The notes under the pieces: generated by a model
The model's input: only the letters and a program-made list of their open reading frames with translations
Told to the model about the DNA's origin: nothing
Database searches by the model: none
Made by a program: the position numbers and the translations under genes
Origin: Sulfurovum sp.
GTDB taxonomy: Bacteria; Campylobacterota; Campylobacteria; Campylobacterales; Sulfurovaceae
Length of the DNA stretch: 21,500 nucleotides
Assembly (NCBI GenBank): GCA_020726085.1
Contig: DYTG01000014.1
Location: 1-21,500 of the forward strand
Direction of reading: 5' to 3'
Shown: positions 1 to 7,902 of the stretch, one piece after another
How positions within the stretch are numbered: position 1 is the first letter of the stretch
Layout: the number at the start of each line of letters is the position of its first letter

Positions 1-93
1 AAAACCTATATCCATTCCACCACAACCCGAAAAGAGCGAAACTAAATTTTTCTTAGCCTGTTTCAATTGTATCTTATTAAGTTCTAGTTTCAT
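1..93 (-). CDS. C5 DNA cytosine methyltransferase, N-terminal fragment (cut by window edge)
   Basis: Only the first 31 codons are in the window; the rest lies beyond position 1. The reading begins with ATG at 93-91 and contains NLVSLFSGCGGMDIGF (residues 16-31). This is motif I (F-S-G-x-G-G-x-D-x-G-F), the S-adenosylmethionine-binding loop of C5 cytosine DNA methyltransferases (Dcm/HhaI family). An AAGGA six bases upstream of the ATG is a plausible ribosome binding site. It lies 54 bases downstream of serB on the same strand. By family the enzyme methylates a specific DNA sequence and usually belongs to a restriction-modification system, but no restriction gene is visible here. The family call rests on motif I alone, which is distinctive; the catalytic PC motif and the target-recognition region are outside the window. 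Confidence 0.82.
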   Translation of the reverse strand, partial: MKLELNKIQLKQAKKNLVSLFSGCGGMDIGF

Positions 94-147
94 CCTTTGT
101 CCTTACTTTTGATGGGGCGATTATGGCACAAGATAGGTGGTTTGGCT

Positions 148-771
148 TTAGACAATGCCCAATATCGCTCGCAAATCCTTCTCCTCTATGCAATGCGTAG
201 CGGCCTCTTGGAGGATGGGTTTGGCACAAAAGGCGATGCGGGTGTGGGCGTATTGGAACATACTTAGATCATTAGCACCGTCACCTACTACAAGGGTGTT
301 GGCTTGAGAGATTCCCAAAAGTTTTTGAAGTCTTTGAAGCATATCGCCTTTGGAGTGAGAAAACATCATATCTCCACCCACTCGTCCGCTCAAAATCCCC
401 TTCTCATCGTGCAAAATATTGGCAAAATCGGCATCAATGCCCAAAAAAGCACAAGCAGGTGATGTAGCGTTTCTAAATCCACCCGAAAAACAAATCACTT
501 TGTAGCCCCTATTTTTGAGTCCCGCTACCACCTCTTTGGCTCCGTTCATTAAAGGCAACTCTTGACAAATGGCATCGAGTGCGGATTTTTCAAGCCCCTT
601 AAGCAACGCCACACGAGTCGTAAGCGCTTCAAAAAAATCCAACTCTCCCGCCATTGCCTTTGCGGTAATATCGGCTACCTCTTTTTCAAATCCTAGCGGT
701 TTTGCCAAAAAATCAATCGTCTCTCCATCCATCAAAGTCGAATCAAAATCAAAAACAGCCAATTTATGCAT
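148..771 (-). CDS. serB: Phosphoserine phosphatase (HAD family)
   Basis: The 207-residue protein probably removes phosphate from O-phosphoserine in the last step of serine synthesis, in the cytoplasm. HAD motifs appear in order: DFDST with nucleophile Asp8 and Asp10, Glu17 in the cap entry, SGG (Ser96), Lys141 and GDGAND (Asp164, Asp168). The helical C1-type cap between residues of about 15 and 80 fits the SerB subfamily. There is no N-terminal ACT domain, so this is the short form. The ATG at 771-769 follows AAAGGG at good spacing. The gene lies 56 bases after polA on the same strand and may be co-transcribed, though a possible promoter of its own lies at 798-825. Close HAD relatives with other substrates (for example phosphoserine/homoserine phosphotransferase types) cannot be fully excluded. 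Confidence 0.88.
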   Translation of the reverse strand: MHKLAVFDFDSTLMDGETIDFLAKPLGFEKEVADITAKAMAGELDFFEALTTRVALLKGLEKSALDAICQELPLMNGAKEVVAGLKNRGYKVICFSGGFRNATSPACAFLGIDADFANILHDEKGILSGRVGGDMMFSHSKGDMLQRLQKLLGISQANTLVVGDGANDLSMFQYAHTRIAFCAKPILQEAATHCIEEKDLRAILGIV

Positions 772-797
772 GCTATCCCTTTGTAAAAAATGTTGTC

Positions 798-825
798 ATT
801 ATATCTTAAATAGCTCAAAGCTCAA
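798..825 (-). promoter_or_regulatory. Possible sigma-70 promoter for serB
   Basis: On the minus strand a consensus TATAAT (803-798) lies 16 bases after TTGAGC (825-820), a weak -35 match, and about 27 bases before the serB ATG. It lies in the polA-serB gap and could add to read-through from polA. This is inferred from sequence alone. Confidence 0.35.
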
Positions 826-827
826 AA

Positions 828-3530
828 TTACTTTAACTCACCCCAACTATCGCCAATCGAGATACTGCACTCCAACGGAACATTAAGTTCTCTGATGTTT
901 TCCATAATCTTTGCAAATTTTTCTCCCAATTCTTGGGCTTTGCTCTCTTCTATCTCAAAGATTAGCTCATCGTGGATTTGCAAAAGCATTTGAGCCTCCA
1001 TTTTTTGAGCCTCTATCACCCTCTCAATCTCCACCATAGAGAGCTTGATAAGATCCGCCGCAGAGCCTTGAAAGAGCGTATTGACCGATTCACGTTCGTA
1101 AGAAGCTTTTATCATCGCATTGGCATGGGTGTAGTCAAAAACCCGTCGGCGTTGTAGCAACGTTTGTACAAAGCCACTGCTCTTCATCCCCTCTTTGATA
1201 CCCTCCAAAAAGCTCTTGATAGAGGGGAAAGCCTTGAAGTAGTTTTCGATAATCACCTTGGATTCTTGGGTGCTAATATGGAGTTCATCGGAGAGTTTAC
1301 GGCTTCCCATGCCATAGAGCAAACCAAAATTAATCGATTTGGCAAAGCTTCGTTTGGCTTTTGCTTCTTCTTCTCCAAAGAGTTTGATAGCCGTAGCAAG
1401 GTGAATGTCCAGCCCTTTCCTAAATGCCTCGTTCAATGCCTCATCTTGACTAAAGTGTGCCAAAAGCCTAAGCTCAATTTGCGAATAGTCAATTCCTACG
1501 AGTTTGTATCCCTCTTTGGCCACAAAAGCCTCTCGCACCTCTCGCCCTAGTGCTGAACGTACGGGAATGTTTTGTAAATTGGGATCTTTTGAGCTCAGTC
1601 GCCCCGTGGTTGTACCCGTTTGGATAAAGCTGGTATAGACTCGTCCTTGTGCATCGCCTTGAGCCAATCTGATAAGCGGTGTGACGTAGGTTGAGAGAAT
1701 CTTTTGATGTTCACGATACTCCAGCAAAAGCGGCACGATGGGGTGAGCCTCGATAAGGGTGCTAAGGACTTGTTCATTGGTAGAGTAGCCTGTTTTGGTC
1801 TTTTTGCTCCCTTGAAGTTTGAGGGTTTCAAACAAAACAACGCCCAATTGTTGGGTTGATTTGATATTAAATTCACCCCCTGCTTGGGCGTAAATGGCAA
1901 GGGTTAATGTATGAAGCTTTTCATTGAGTTTACTTTCAAGACTTTTGAGCTTGTTGGTATCCATTTTGATTCCTCTAGCTTCCATTTGAGCTAGAGTATT
2001 GATAAAGGGAATCTCTAGCATATAAGCCTCTTCAAGAAGATATTCCAGTCCCTCACGATGAAACAAATCGACCAAATAGCTATAGACTTTGCGGCACATC
2101 CACGCATCTTCAGAGGCATAAAAGGAGGCGGAATCAATATCGACGTAGCTAAAATCCTCTCCTTTTTTGACCATCTCTTTAAAGGGCTTCATGGTGTATC
2201 CAAAATAACGTTTCGCCAAAGCATCCAATCCAACGCTAAGCGATGAGTCGTAAAGCCATGCCAAAATCATACTATCGCCAAAAGGCGTGTAGCGTTCAAA
2301 GCCGTAGCGGTTGTAGAGCAAAGAGAGGTCAAATTTGAGATTTTGTCCTACGATTTTATGATGCGTAAAAAGCCTCTTGATAGCTATTAAAGCATCTTGG
2401 AGTGCAACTTGCTCCCCCACTCCCAGATAGCTGTGTGCAATAGGGACATAGTAGCCTTGTGCTTCATCAAAACAAAAGCTAAAGCCCACCAACGAGGCTC
2501 TTTTAGTATCAAGCCCTGTTGTTTCGGTATCAAAAGCTACAAAGGCATCATGAGGAATGGAGTCTATTGCTTCATTAAGGGCTTGGGTTGTGTTTAGGGT
2601 ATGGTGTGCCAAAGTGAGTATTGGTTTGGTCTCTTTGGGGGCAATGGAAGTAGTAGATGTGTAGTGACTATCCTCTTTGGTAGCACTTTTGAGCGCTTGG
2701 TGCATTTCGTATTTAGCAAACTCTTCTTTCAAACACGAGAGGTAATTTTTCTCTTCAAAAACAAAGCGTTGCAAATCACAATCCAGCACAACATCGCCCC
2801 TAAGGGTGACAAGCTCACGAGACAAAAAGGCACTCTCTTTAGATTGAAGCAAAAGCGATTGGGTACGTGCGGGGGTAATGGTATCAATATTGGCATAAAT
2901 ATTTTCAAGTGTGCCAAACTCATTGATAAGCTTACTCGCCCCCTTTTGCCCTATGCCTTTGACTCCAGGGATATTATCGGAGCTATCGCCCAAAATAGCT
3001 TGGAAGTTGGTAAAATCTCTAGGATAAACGCCAAACTTTTCAAACGCCTCTTTTTCGCCAATCTCACGCTTTTTGACGCTATCATACATAACCACCCTAC
3101 CCTCTTCGATAAGCTGATAGAGGTCTTTGTCGTGCGAGACGATGCGGACTTTGAGTCCTTTGGCTTTGGCAAAATGCGTCACGGTTGTGATAATATCATC
3201 AGCTTCAAATCCCTCTTGGGAGAGATTGGCAAAACCCATCTTCTCTATCCACTCAATGGCTATGGGAAGTTGTGCCAAAAGCTCCTGCGGTGCGGGTGGG
3301 CGGTTGGCTTTGTAGTCTTCAAAAAGCGTATTGCGAAAGGTTTTGCCTTTGCTATCAAGGGCAAACACTAGATAATCCGTTGAGTGGTCACGATGCAATG
3401 AATCCACAAGTTTGACAAATCCCGTAAGCAATCCTGTAGGAAATCCTTGGGCGTTGCGTAGCGGTGGCAAAGCAAAAAAAGAGCGGAAAAAAAATCCAAA
3501 GGTGTCGATAATCGTGATAGTTTGGTTCAT
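828..3530 (-). CDS. polA: DNA polymerase I, with 5' nuclease, 3'-5' exonuclease and polymerase domains
   Basis: This 900-residue, full-length Pol I fills gaps and removes RNA primers during replication and repair. The 5' nuclease (FEN) domain covers about residues 1-290 and includes the DDxxxT region near 111. The 3'-5' exonuclease domain appears catalytically complete: DTETTG (Asp334, Glu336), NLKFD (Asp401) and YASED (Tyr471, Asp475). Many bacterial Pol I proteins have lost this activity. The polymerase domain has motif A DYSQIE (681-686), O-helix residues Arg727, Lys731 and Phe735, and motif C HDE (853-855). I chose the ATG at 3530-3528 because the family's N-terminus (MNQTITIIDTFG) starts there; the frame stays open 26 codons further upstream, but that extension does not resemble Pol I. 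It is divergent from the cytochrome operon and upstream of serB. Confidence 0.97.
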   Translation of the reverse strand: MNQTITIIDTFGFFFRSFFALPPLRNAQGFPTGLLTGFVKLVDSLHRDHSTDYLVFALDSKGKTFRNTLFEDYKANRPPAPQELLAQLPIAIEWIEKMGFANLSQEGFEADDIITTVTHFAKAKGLKVRIVSHDKDLYQLIEEGRVVMYDSVKKREIGEKEAFEKFGVYPRDFTNFQAILGDSSDNIPGVKGIGQKGASKLINEFGTLENIYANIDTITPARTQSLLLQSKESAFLSRELVTLRGDVVLDCDLQRFVFEEKNYLSCLKEEFAKYEMHQALKSATKEDSHYTSTTSIAPKETKPILTLAHHTLNTTQALNEAIDSIPHDAFVAFDTETTGLDTKRASLVGFSFCFDEAQGYYVPIAHSYLGVGEQVALQDALIAIKRLFTHHKIVGQNLKFDLSLLYNRYGFERYTPFGDSMILAWLYDSSLSVGLDALAKRYFGYTMKPFKEMVKKGEDFSYVDIDSASFYASEDAWMCRKVYSYLVDLFHREGLEYLLEEAYMLEIPFINTLAQMEARGIKMDTNKLKSLESKLNEKLHTLTLAIYAQAGGEFNIKSTQQLGVVLFETLKLQGSKKTKTGYSTNEQVLSTLIEAHPIVPLLLEYREHQKILSTYVTPLIRLAQGDAQGRVYTSFIQTGTTTGRLSSKDPNLQNIPVRSALGREVREAFVAKEGYKLVGIDYSQIELRLLAHFSQDEALNEAFRKGLDIHLATAIKLFGEEEAKAKRSFAKSINFGLLYGMGSRKLSDELHISTQESKVIIENYFKAFPSIKSFLEGIKEGMKSSGFVQTLLQRRRVFDYTHANAMIKASYERESVNTLFQGSAADLIKLSMVEIERVIEAQKMEAQMLLQIHDELIFEIEESKAQELGEKFAKIMENIRELNVPLECSISIGDSWGELK

Positions 3531-3623
3531 GTAAAAGCCTTGGTTGCTAAAAATAGATAAACATTTTAGCGTGATAGTCTTAAAAAACAAAAATGAGGAG
3601 ATTTTCAATCGTTCTCTTGTTGT

Positions 3624-3639
3624 CTTGACTCAAGTCAAG
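3624..3639. promoter_or_regulatory. CRP/FNR-type operator upstream of the cytochrome operon
   Basis: CTTGACT-CA-AGTCAAG is a perfect 7-base inverted repeat with a 2-base spacer. Its core TTGAC-N4-GTCAA (3625-3638) matches the TTGAN-N4-NTCAA form bound by CRP/FNR-family regulators. Its centre (3631.5) lies about 41.5 bases before the start predicted from the TATAAT at 3661-3666, the classical class II activator position. This suggests that the operon at 3709-7888 is switched on by an FNR-like protein sensing oxygen, nitrite or a similar cue. The regulator itself is not in the window. Confidence 0.6.
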
Positions 3640-3660
3640 AGATTGTCTCTTGATAAATAA

Positions 3661-3666
3661 TATAAT
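3661..3666 (+). promoter_or_regulatory. -10 element of the cytochrome operon promoter
   Basis: A perfect TATAAT lies 42 bases before the start codon of the tetraheme cytochrome gene. No good -35 hexamer is found 16-18 bases upstream, as expected for an activator-dependent promoter. Transcription would start near 3673. Confidence 0.55.
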
Positions 3667-3708
3667 AACATATTTGATTAATTTAAGTTTTACAAAAAGG
3701 AGGGGTGC

Positions 3709-4245
3709 TTGAGAGATAATTCTAAGGTATTTGCAATTCGTCTTCTATTGGTTTTGGTTGGCATTATTGCATTGGTAGTTATAGGACGTAAAATTATGTT
3801 GCCTAAAAGTTGGGGAGAGTATGGTTACTACCGTGGTGATTATATCAACGAAGAGGCAAATCGTAATATGAAATACGGAACAAACGATACATGTAAATCG
3901 TGTCATGAGGAGGTTTATCAACTCAAAGCCCATTCGGTTCACAAAAACCTCTCCTGTGAAATGTGTCATGCACCTATCGTAGAACACGTCAAAGAGGGCA
4001 AAAAAATAGCCAAAATGCCCAGTGTCCAAAACAAAGAGCAAATTGCACTGTGTTTAAGTTGTCATCAAGAGGGCATAGGTCGTCCCAAAAATTTCCCTCT
4101 TATTGATCACCAAAAGCATCTACGGGATCAAAAAGTCAAACCTACACACAGTTGTGACCAATGCCATACGGTTCATGATCCCATGGAGAACATAACTCAC
4201 GCACGCAAAATTACAACCTTAAAGGAGGTCGTTGATGAACGTTAA
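3709..4245 (+). CDS. Membrane-anchored tetraheme cytochrome c, electron-transfer subunit
   Basis: The 178-residue protein has an N-terminal membrane helix (about residues 9-27) that should anchor it with the remainder in the periplasm. Four CXXCH heme-attachment motifs start at Cys62, Cys83, Cys115 and Cys149. Spare histidines (for example 75, 78, 134, 137) could be distal heme ligands. The translation start is TTG at 3709, five bases after a strong AAGGAGG (3697-3703). The gene opens a four-gene operon and overlaps the next gene by 11 bases. It probably passes electrons between the FeS/NrfD subunits and the octaheme cytochrome. It resembles small multiheme subunits that accompany FeS-NrfD quinol modules more than the NapC/NrfH quinol dehydrogenases, because a separate NrfD subunit is encoded alongside. 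The exact family name is uncertain. Confidence 0.8.
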   Translation: MRDNSKVFAIRLLLVLVGIIALVVIGRKIMLPKSWGEYGYYRGDYINEEANRNMKYGTNDTCKSCHEEVYQLKAHSVHKNLSCEMCHAPIVEHVKEGKKIAKMPSVQNKEQIALCLSCHQEGIGRPKNFPLIDHQKHLRDQKVKPTHSCDQCHTVHDPMENITHARKITTLKEVVDER

Positions 4246-5050
4246 AGTTACGCAAGAGATAATTGATAGCAACAGACGAACTTTTATTGATAAAGTTATC
4301 AAAGGTACTATTGGTGGCTCATTGATGCTTATGATTCCTATGAGTTCAAAACTTTTTGGTGAAGTACTCAGTGAAGAGGCTACACTCAAAAATACCATAA
4401 ATCCAATGAATCTTAAAGCTAACTACTGCTTTATGGTGGATGTAAGCGCCTGTATTGGGTGTGGGAATTGTTGTGTAGCCGATAGAAAAGAGAACAATGT
4501 GCCAGAGGGGCAATACCGAACATGGGTTGAACGCTATGTTATTGATATGATGAATCAAATCTATGTCGATTCTCCCAATGGAGGCGAAAAGGGTTATGCC
4601 AACACTCCACTTCACGAGACTATCAAAGAGGTCAAAGAGGCATTTTTTGTACCCAAACTTTGCAATATGTGTGATGAGCCTAGCTGTACACAAGTATGCC
4701 CCGTAGCAGCGACATTTACAACACCCGATGGCTTTGTTTTGGTGGACAAAGAACACTGCGTGGCGTGTGGCTATTGCATTCAAGCGTGTCCTTATGGGGT
4801 TCGTTTTATCAATGAAGAGACCAAAACAGCCGATAAATGCACGTGGTGTTATCACCGTGTACGCAAAGGAAAACTCCCTGCTTGTGTCAATGCTTGTCCT
4901 ACGGGTGCTAGAAAATTTGGTGATCTTAACGATCCTCAAAGCGAAGTATTCAAAATTTATCACTCCGCTTCACGACTAAGAGTGCTTAAAAAAGATTTGG
5001 GCAATGAGCCTCAACTTTATTATATCAATTTGCATGAGGAGGTAGTTTAA
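4235..5050 (+). CDS. Tat-exported ferredoxin-like subunit with four [4Fe-4S] sites (NrfC/PsrB type)
   Basis: The 271-residue protein belongs to the PsrB/NrfC/DmsB-type iron-sulfur subunits, which carry electrons between an NrfD-type quinol subunit and a redox partner. The N-terminus has a twin-arginine motif (N-R14-R15-T-F-I-D-K) followed by a hydrophobic stretch, implying folded export to the periplasm. Cysteine groups are 73/76/79/80, 143/146/151/155, 175/178/181/185 and 202/205/217/221. In the first group the usual fourth ligand position (residue 83) is Asp rather than Cys, while an extra Cys lies at 80, so one cluster may be altered. I chose the ATG at 4235, six bases after AAAGGAGG (4221-4228); a TTG just upstream is in frame but lies closer to the ribosome site. 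The gene overlaps its upstream neighbour, and its stop overlaps the next start (TAATG). Confidence 0.88.
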   Translation: MNVKVTQEIIDSNRRTFIDKVIKGTIGGSLMLMIPMSSKLFGEVLSEEATLKNTINPMNLKANYCFMVDVSACIGCGNCCVADRKENNVPEGQYRTWVERYVIDMMNQIYVDSPNGGEKGYANTPLHETIKEVKEAFFVPKLCNMCDEPSCTQVCPVAATFTTPDGFVLVDKEHCVACGYCIQACPYGVRFINEETKTADKCTWCYHRVRKGKLPACVNACPTGARKFGDLNDPQSEVFKIYHSASRLRVLKKDLGNEPQLYYINLHEEVV

Positions 5051-6234
5051 TGGATGCTGGAATGTTACAATATGTTTTTCCCAATGATACACATGCTCAT
5101 TGGACGTTGATGATTGTGATTTATCCCTATATCACAGGGGTAGTTGCTGGAGCTTTTATTGTGTCGGCATTGGCGCATGTATTCAAAGTCCAATCGCTTA
5201 TGCCCGTTGCTAAATTTGCATTGATTTTTGCTCTTTCGTGGTTGCTTTTTGTAACTGCTCCGTTGCTCAATCACTTGGGACAACCTCAAAGGGCACTCAA
5301 TATGCTCTTTACTCCCAATTATGTTGGGCCCTCCATGATGGCAGGATTTGGATATATCTATATGTCCTATTCGATCTTGCTTATTTTTGAGATTTTGATT
5401 ATCTATCGCTACGAATTGGTTTTGCTCAAAGAGCGTTCCAATGGGCTAAAAAAGGTTATCTACGATGTGCTAACGCTTTGGACAAACGACAAATCCATTG
5501 AGGGAAGAAAATTTGATCATAAAGTTGCTTTTGTTTTGGCAGCTATCGGTATTCCGTTGGCTTCATCATTGCATGGATATGTAGGTTTTATCTTTGGTGC
5601 AGTCAAAACAGTAGAGTGGTGGTTTACACCTCTTATGCCCATTATCTTTTTGCTCTCTGCATCGGTTTCAGGCATTGCGGGAATGATTTTGTTTTATATT
5701 TTAATCAAAAAGTTCACCAACAAAGTCGATGAGATTCAAACCGATACAATCAAAACACTTGTGAAGTTACTTTGGACATTTTTTATTTTTGATTTTCTTT
5801 TTGAGATGCTAGAGATTGCTGTACATGCTTATGGAGGAACGCAAGGATGGCATCATGTAAGCGGTCTGCTTAGTGGACCTTTGGCATGGAGCTTTTGGAC
5901 GATGCAAGTCACTACTCTTTCTATCATTCCTTTTTTTATATTAGGGTATCTCTCGCTTGTCAAAGTGAGTCGAAAGGTGTTGCTTATAGTTGCTCCTATT
6001 GTTTCATTGATGTTGCTTATTCAAGTATTGTTTATGCGATGGAACGTAGTTATCGGAGGACAGTTGTTGGCTAAAAGCGAACGAGGTTTTGCCACCTATC
6101 ATCCTTTGATGTTTGAAAAAGAGGGAATTTTGGTTACGGCTATTATGCTGATAGCCCCTATTGTCACTTTGTGGCTACTTAGCAAAATCTTTCCACTTTG
6201 GGAGAGTCCATGTGACAAAGAGCTTTTGCATTGA
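5050..6234 (+). CDS. NrfD/PsrC-family integral membrane quinol-interacting subunit
   Basis: The 394-residue, very hydrophobic protein has about nine membrane segments (approximately 17-45, 53-75, 97-121, 158-184, 193-218, 235-258, 278-303, 308-329 and 357-380). RWNVVIGGQ (330-338), near the end of the eighth segment, resembles a conserved element of NrfD/DsrP/HmcC-like proteins. Family members bind menaquinol or menaquinone in the membrane and exchange electrons with a periplasmic PsrB/NrfC-type FeS subunit, here encoded directly upstream with overlapping stop and start codons. The direction of electron flow cannot be read from the sequence; next to a probably reductive octaheme cytochrome, quinol oxidation is the simpler guess. 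The next gene begins 73 bases downstream in the same orientation. Confidence 0.88.
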   Translation: MDAGMLQYVFPNDTHAHWTLMIVIYPYITGVVAGAFIVSALAHVFKVQSLMPVAKFALIFALSWLLFVTAPLLNHLGQPQRALNMLFTPNYVGPSMMAGFGYIYMSYSILLIFEILIIYRYELVLLKERSNGLKKVIYDVLTLWTNDKSIEGRKFDHKVAFVLAAIGIPLASSLHGYVGFIFGAVKTVEWWFTPLMPIIFLLSASVSGIAGMILFYILIKKFTNKVDEIQTDTIKTLVKLLWTFFIFDFLFEMLEIAVHAYGGTQGWHHVSGLLSGPLAWSFWTMQVTTLSIIPFFILGYLSLVKVSRKVLLIVAPIVSLMLLIQVLFMRWNVVIGGQLLAKSERGFATYHPLMFEKEGILVTAIMLIAPIVTLWLLSKIFPLWESPCDKELLH

Positions 6235-6307
6235 AGCAAATTTGACAAAAACAGTTCGTAAATTTTAGTGGTTGGTAGGTCGGAAACTATACAAAGGAGG
6301 AAATCTC

Positions 6308-7888
6308 ATGAGATTAAACAAAGCGTTTATAGCTACATTTTTAGCTATTGTTTTAAGCTCTTCGCTTTATGCTACAACAAAAGACTCTGTTAGGGTCAAT
6401 AGTGAAAGTATAAAGGAAAAAAATGAAAAGTGTGTGATGTGTCACATGAAAGAGAATCGTTCACTCGTAGATCACTACGAAAATTCTGCTCACGCAGTAT
6501 CGGGTGTAGGGTGCTACAGTTGCCATGCGGCATCAAAGGATGATTCATTAGGATACGAACACGAAGGTGCTTTTATCAAAACCATTCAGACTCCCAATGA
6601 CTGTAAGCATTGTCACGAGAGAGAAGTAAATGAAATGACAAACTCTCACCATGCGACAGCAGGTGAAATTATGGCATCGTTGGACAATATGTTGGCTGAA
6701 GCTATCGCCTCTTTCCCTGACACAAAAGCCGATGCGGTCAATGGATGTTGGCAATGTCACGGTTCGATTATCAAACCAGAAAAAGACAAAGATGGCAAGA
6801 TTATCTACAACGAAGCGGGTGCTCCCAAGATGGATTGGATGACATGGCCAAACTCAGGAGTTGGGCGTATCAATCATGATGGTAGTAAAGGAAGTTGTAA
6901 TGCGTGTCACACTCGCCATGATTTTAGTTCCAGTAGAGCAAGACAACCCGAAAACTGCGGTAAGTGTCACTTAGGTCCCGATCATCCACAAAAAGAGATC
7001 TATGAAGAGTCTAAACATGGTATAGCCTATTATGCAGCACCAAAAGGTGATGAAAAAGGCGGGATGAATATCCGCAAACAAGGTAAATGGGTACTTGGAA
7101 AAGATTACAATGCAGCCCCTACTTGCTCTACTTGTCATATGGGTTCATACAAAAAATCAAACGGATCGGTTGTCAAAGGAACGCATAACGTAGGCGACAG
7201 AATCAGTTGGACACTACGACCTGCTATTTCGGTTAAGCTCAACCGTGTCATCTTTGAAGACAATACAACGCAAGATATTCCAGGAGACAAAGCTCCCGCT
7301 GTAGGTTCAATGCAAATGTATAGTAACTATATACGTGAGGACGATAAGCTTAAAAAAGTTATGGTAGAGAAAAAGGTTGCCAAAGTCATCTCATGGGAAG
7401 GTAGAAGAGACAACATGAAAGAGGTTTGTTCATCGTGCCACTCTACACACCATGTGGATAATTTCTATGAGCAATTTGACTCTTTGGTAGTCAGCTACAA
7501 CGAGAAGTTTGCAAAACCTGGCGAAGCAATCGTTGCGGAAATGAAAAAAGATGGAATTTGGAAGAAATCAGGATTCCAACAAGAGGATATAGGGTATATT
7601 TGGTTTGAGATTTGGCATCACGAAGGACGACGTGCAAGACATGGAGCAGCGATGCAAGCACCTGATTATACGCATTGGCACGGTATGTATGAAGTTTCAA
7701 GACACTTCTATAGTAAATTCTTGCCCAAAGTGATTGGATTGGCAGAAAAAGCAGGTCAAGGCGAAAAATACAAAAAACTCATCTCTGATTTGCTTGACAA
7801 ACCCGAGCATGAATGGTATAAAACAGGTGGAACTCCCGAAATGATGAAAGTCATCGAAGATGAAAAGAAAGAACGCTATAAGCAATAG
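6308..7888 (+). CDS. Periplasmic octaheme cytochrome c of the hydroxylamine oxidoreductase (HAO) family
   Basis: The 526-residue protein has an N-terminal signal peptide (cleavage likely after Ala22) and eight CXXCH motifs starting at Cys42, 69, 99, 147, 197, 217, 273 and 374. The heme spacing, the GPDHPQ segment (Asp225-His226, matching the position expected for the HAO catalytic Asp-His pair) and the C-terminal block HGAAMQAPDYTHWHG (445-459) point to the HAO family. The fourth motif would carry the active-site heme. There is no C-terminal membrane helix, so it should be soluble. Epsilonproteobacterial HAO proteins studied so far act reductively on nitrite and hydroxylamine, but the substrate here is inferred only. 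It is not MccA sulfite reductase: all eight motifs are plain CXXCH. I chose the ATG at 6308, seven bases after AAAGGAGG (6293-6300), because it opens directly into the signal peptide. Confidence 0.88.
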   Translation: MRLNKAFIATFLAIVLSSSLYATTKDSVRVNSESIKEKNEKCVMCHMKENRSLVDHYENSAHAVSGVGCYSCHAASKDDSLGYEHEGAFIKTIQTPNDCKHCHEREVNEMTNSHHATAGEIMASLDNMLAEAIASFPDTKADAVNGCWQCHGSIIKPEKDKDGKIIYNEAGAPKMDWMTWPNSGVGRINHDGSKGSCNACHTRHDFSSSRARQPENCGKCHLGPDHPQKEIYEESKHGIAYYAAPKGDEKGGMNIRKQGKWVLGKDYNAAPTCSTCHMGSYKKSNGSVVKGTHNVGDRISWTLRPAISVKLNRVIFEDNTTQDIPGDKAPAVGSMQMYSNYIREDDKLKKVMVEKKVAKVISWEGRRDNMKEVCSSCHSTHHVDNFYEQFDSLVVSYNEKFAKPGEAIVAEMKKDGIWKKSGFQQEDIGYIWFEIWHHEGRRARHGAAMQAPDYTHWHGMYEVSRHFYSKFLPKVIGLAEKAGQGEKYKKLISDLLDKPEHEWYKTGGTPEMMKVIEDEKKERYKQ

Positions 7889-7902
7889 GCTTAGGGCTTA
7901 CT

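Noticed and set aside
2601..3371. Long open frame of 256 codons on the plus strand inside polA
   Set aside because: It lies wholly antisense to the well-supported polA coding sequence, has no recognisable domain or ribosome binding site, and reads like an antisense shadow.
4346..4963. 205-codon antisense frame inside the FeS-subunit gene
   Set aside because: The sense frame has conserved cysteine motifs and a Tat signal; the antisense frame has unlikely composition and no support.
6242..6270. Separate promoter before the octaheme gene (TTGACA at 6242-6247)
   Set aside because: The -35 match is perfect but no acceptable -10 lies 16-18 bases downstream, so the gene is better explained as part of the upstream operon.
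6272..6307. Upstream TTG start adding 12 residues to the octaheme cytochrome
   Set aside because: The added residues span the ribosome binding site AAAGGAGG and would spoil the signal peptide; the ATG at 6308 is clearly better.
6308..7888. Assignment of the octaheme cytochrome as sulfite reductase MccA or octaheme tetrathionate reductase
   Set aside because: MccA has an unusual CX15CH eighth heme motif and OTR a lysine-ligated heme motif; here all eight are CXXCH with HAO-type Asp-His and C-terminal blocks.
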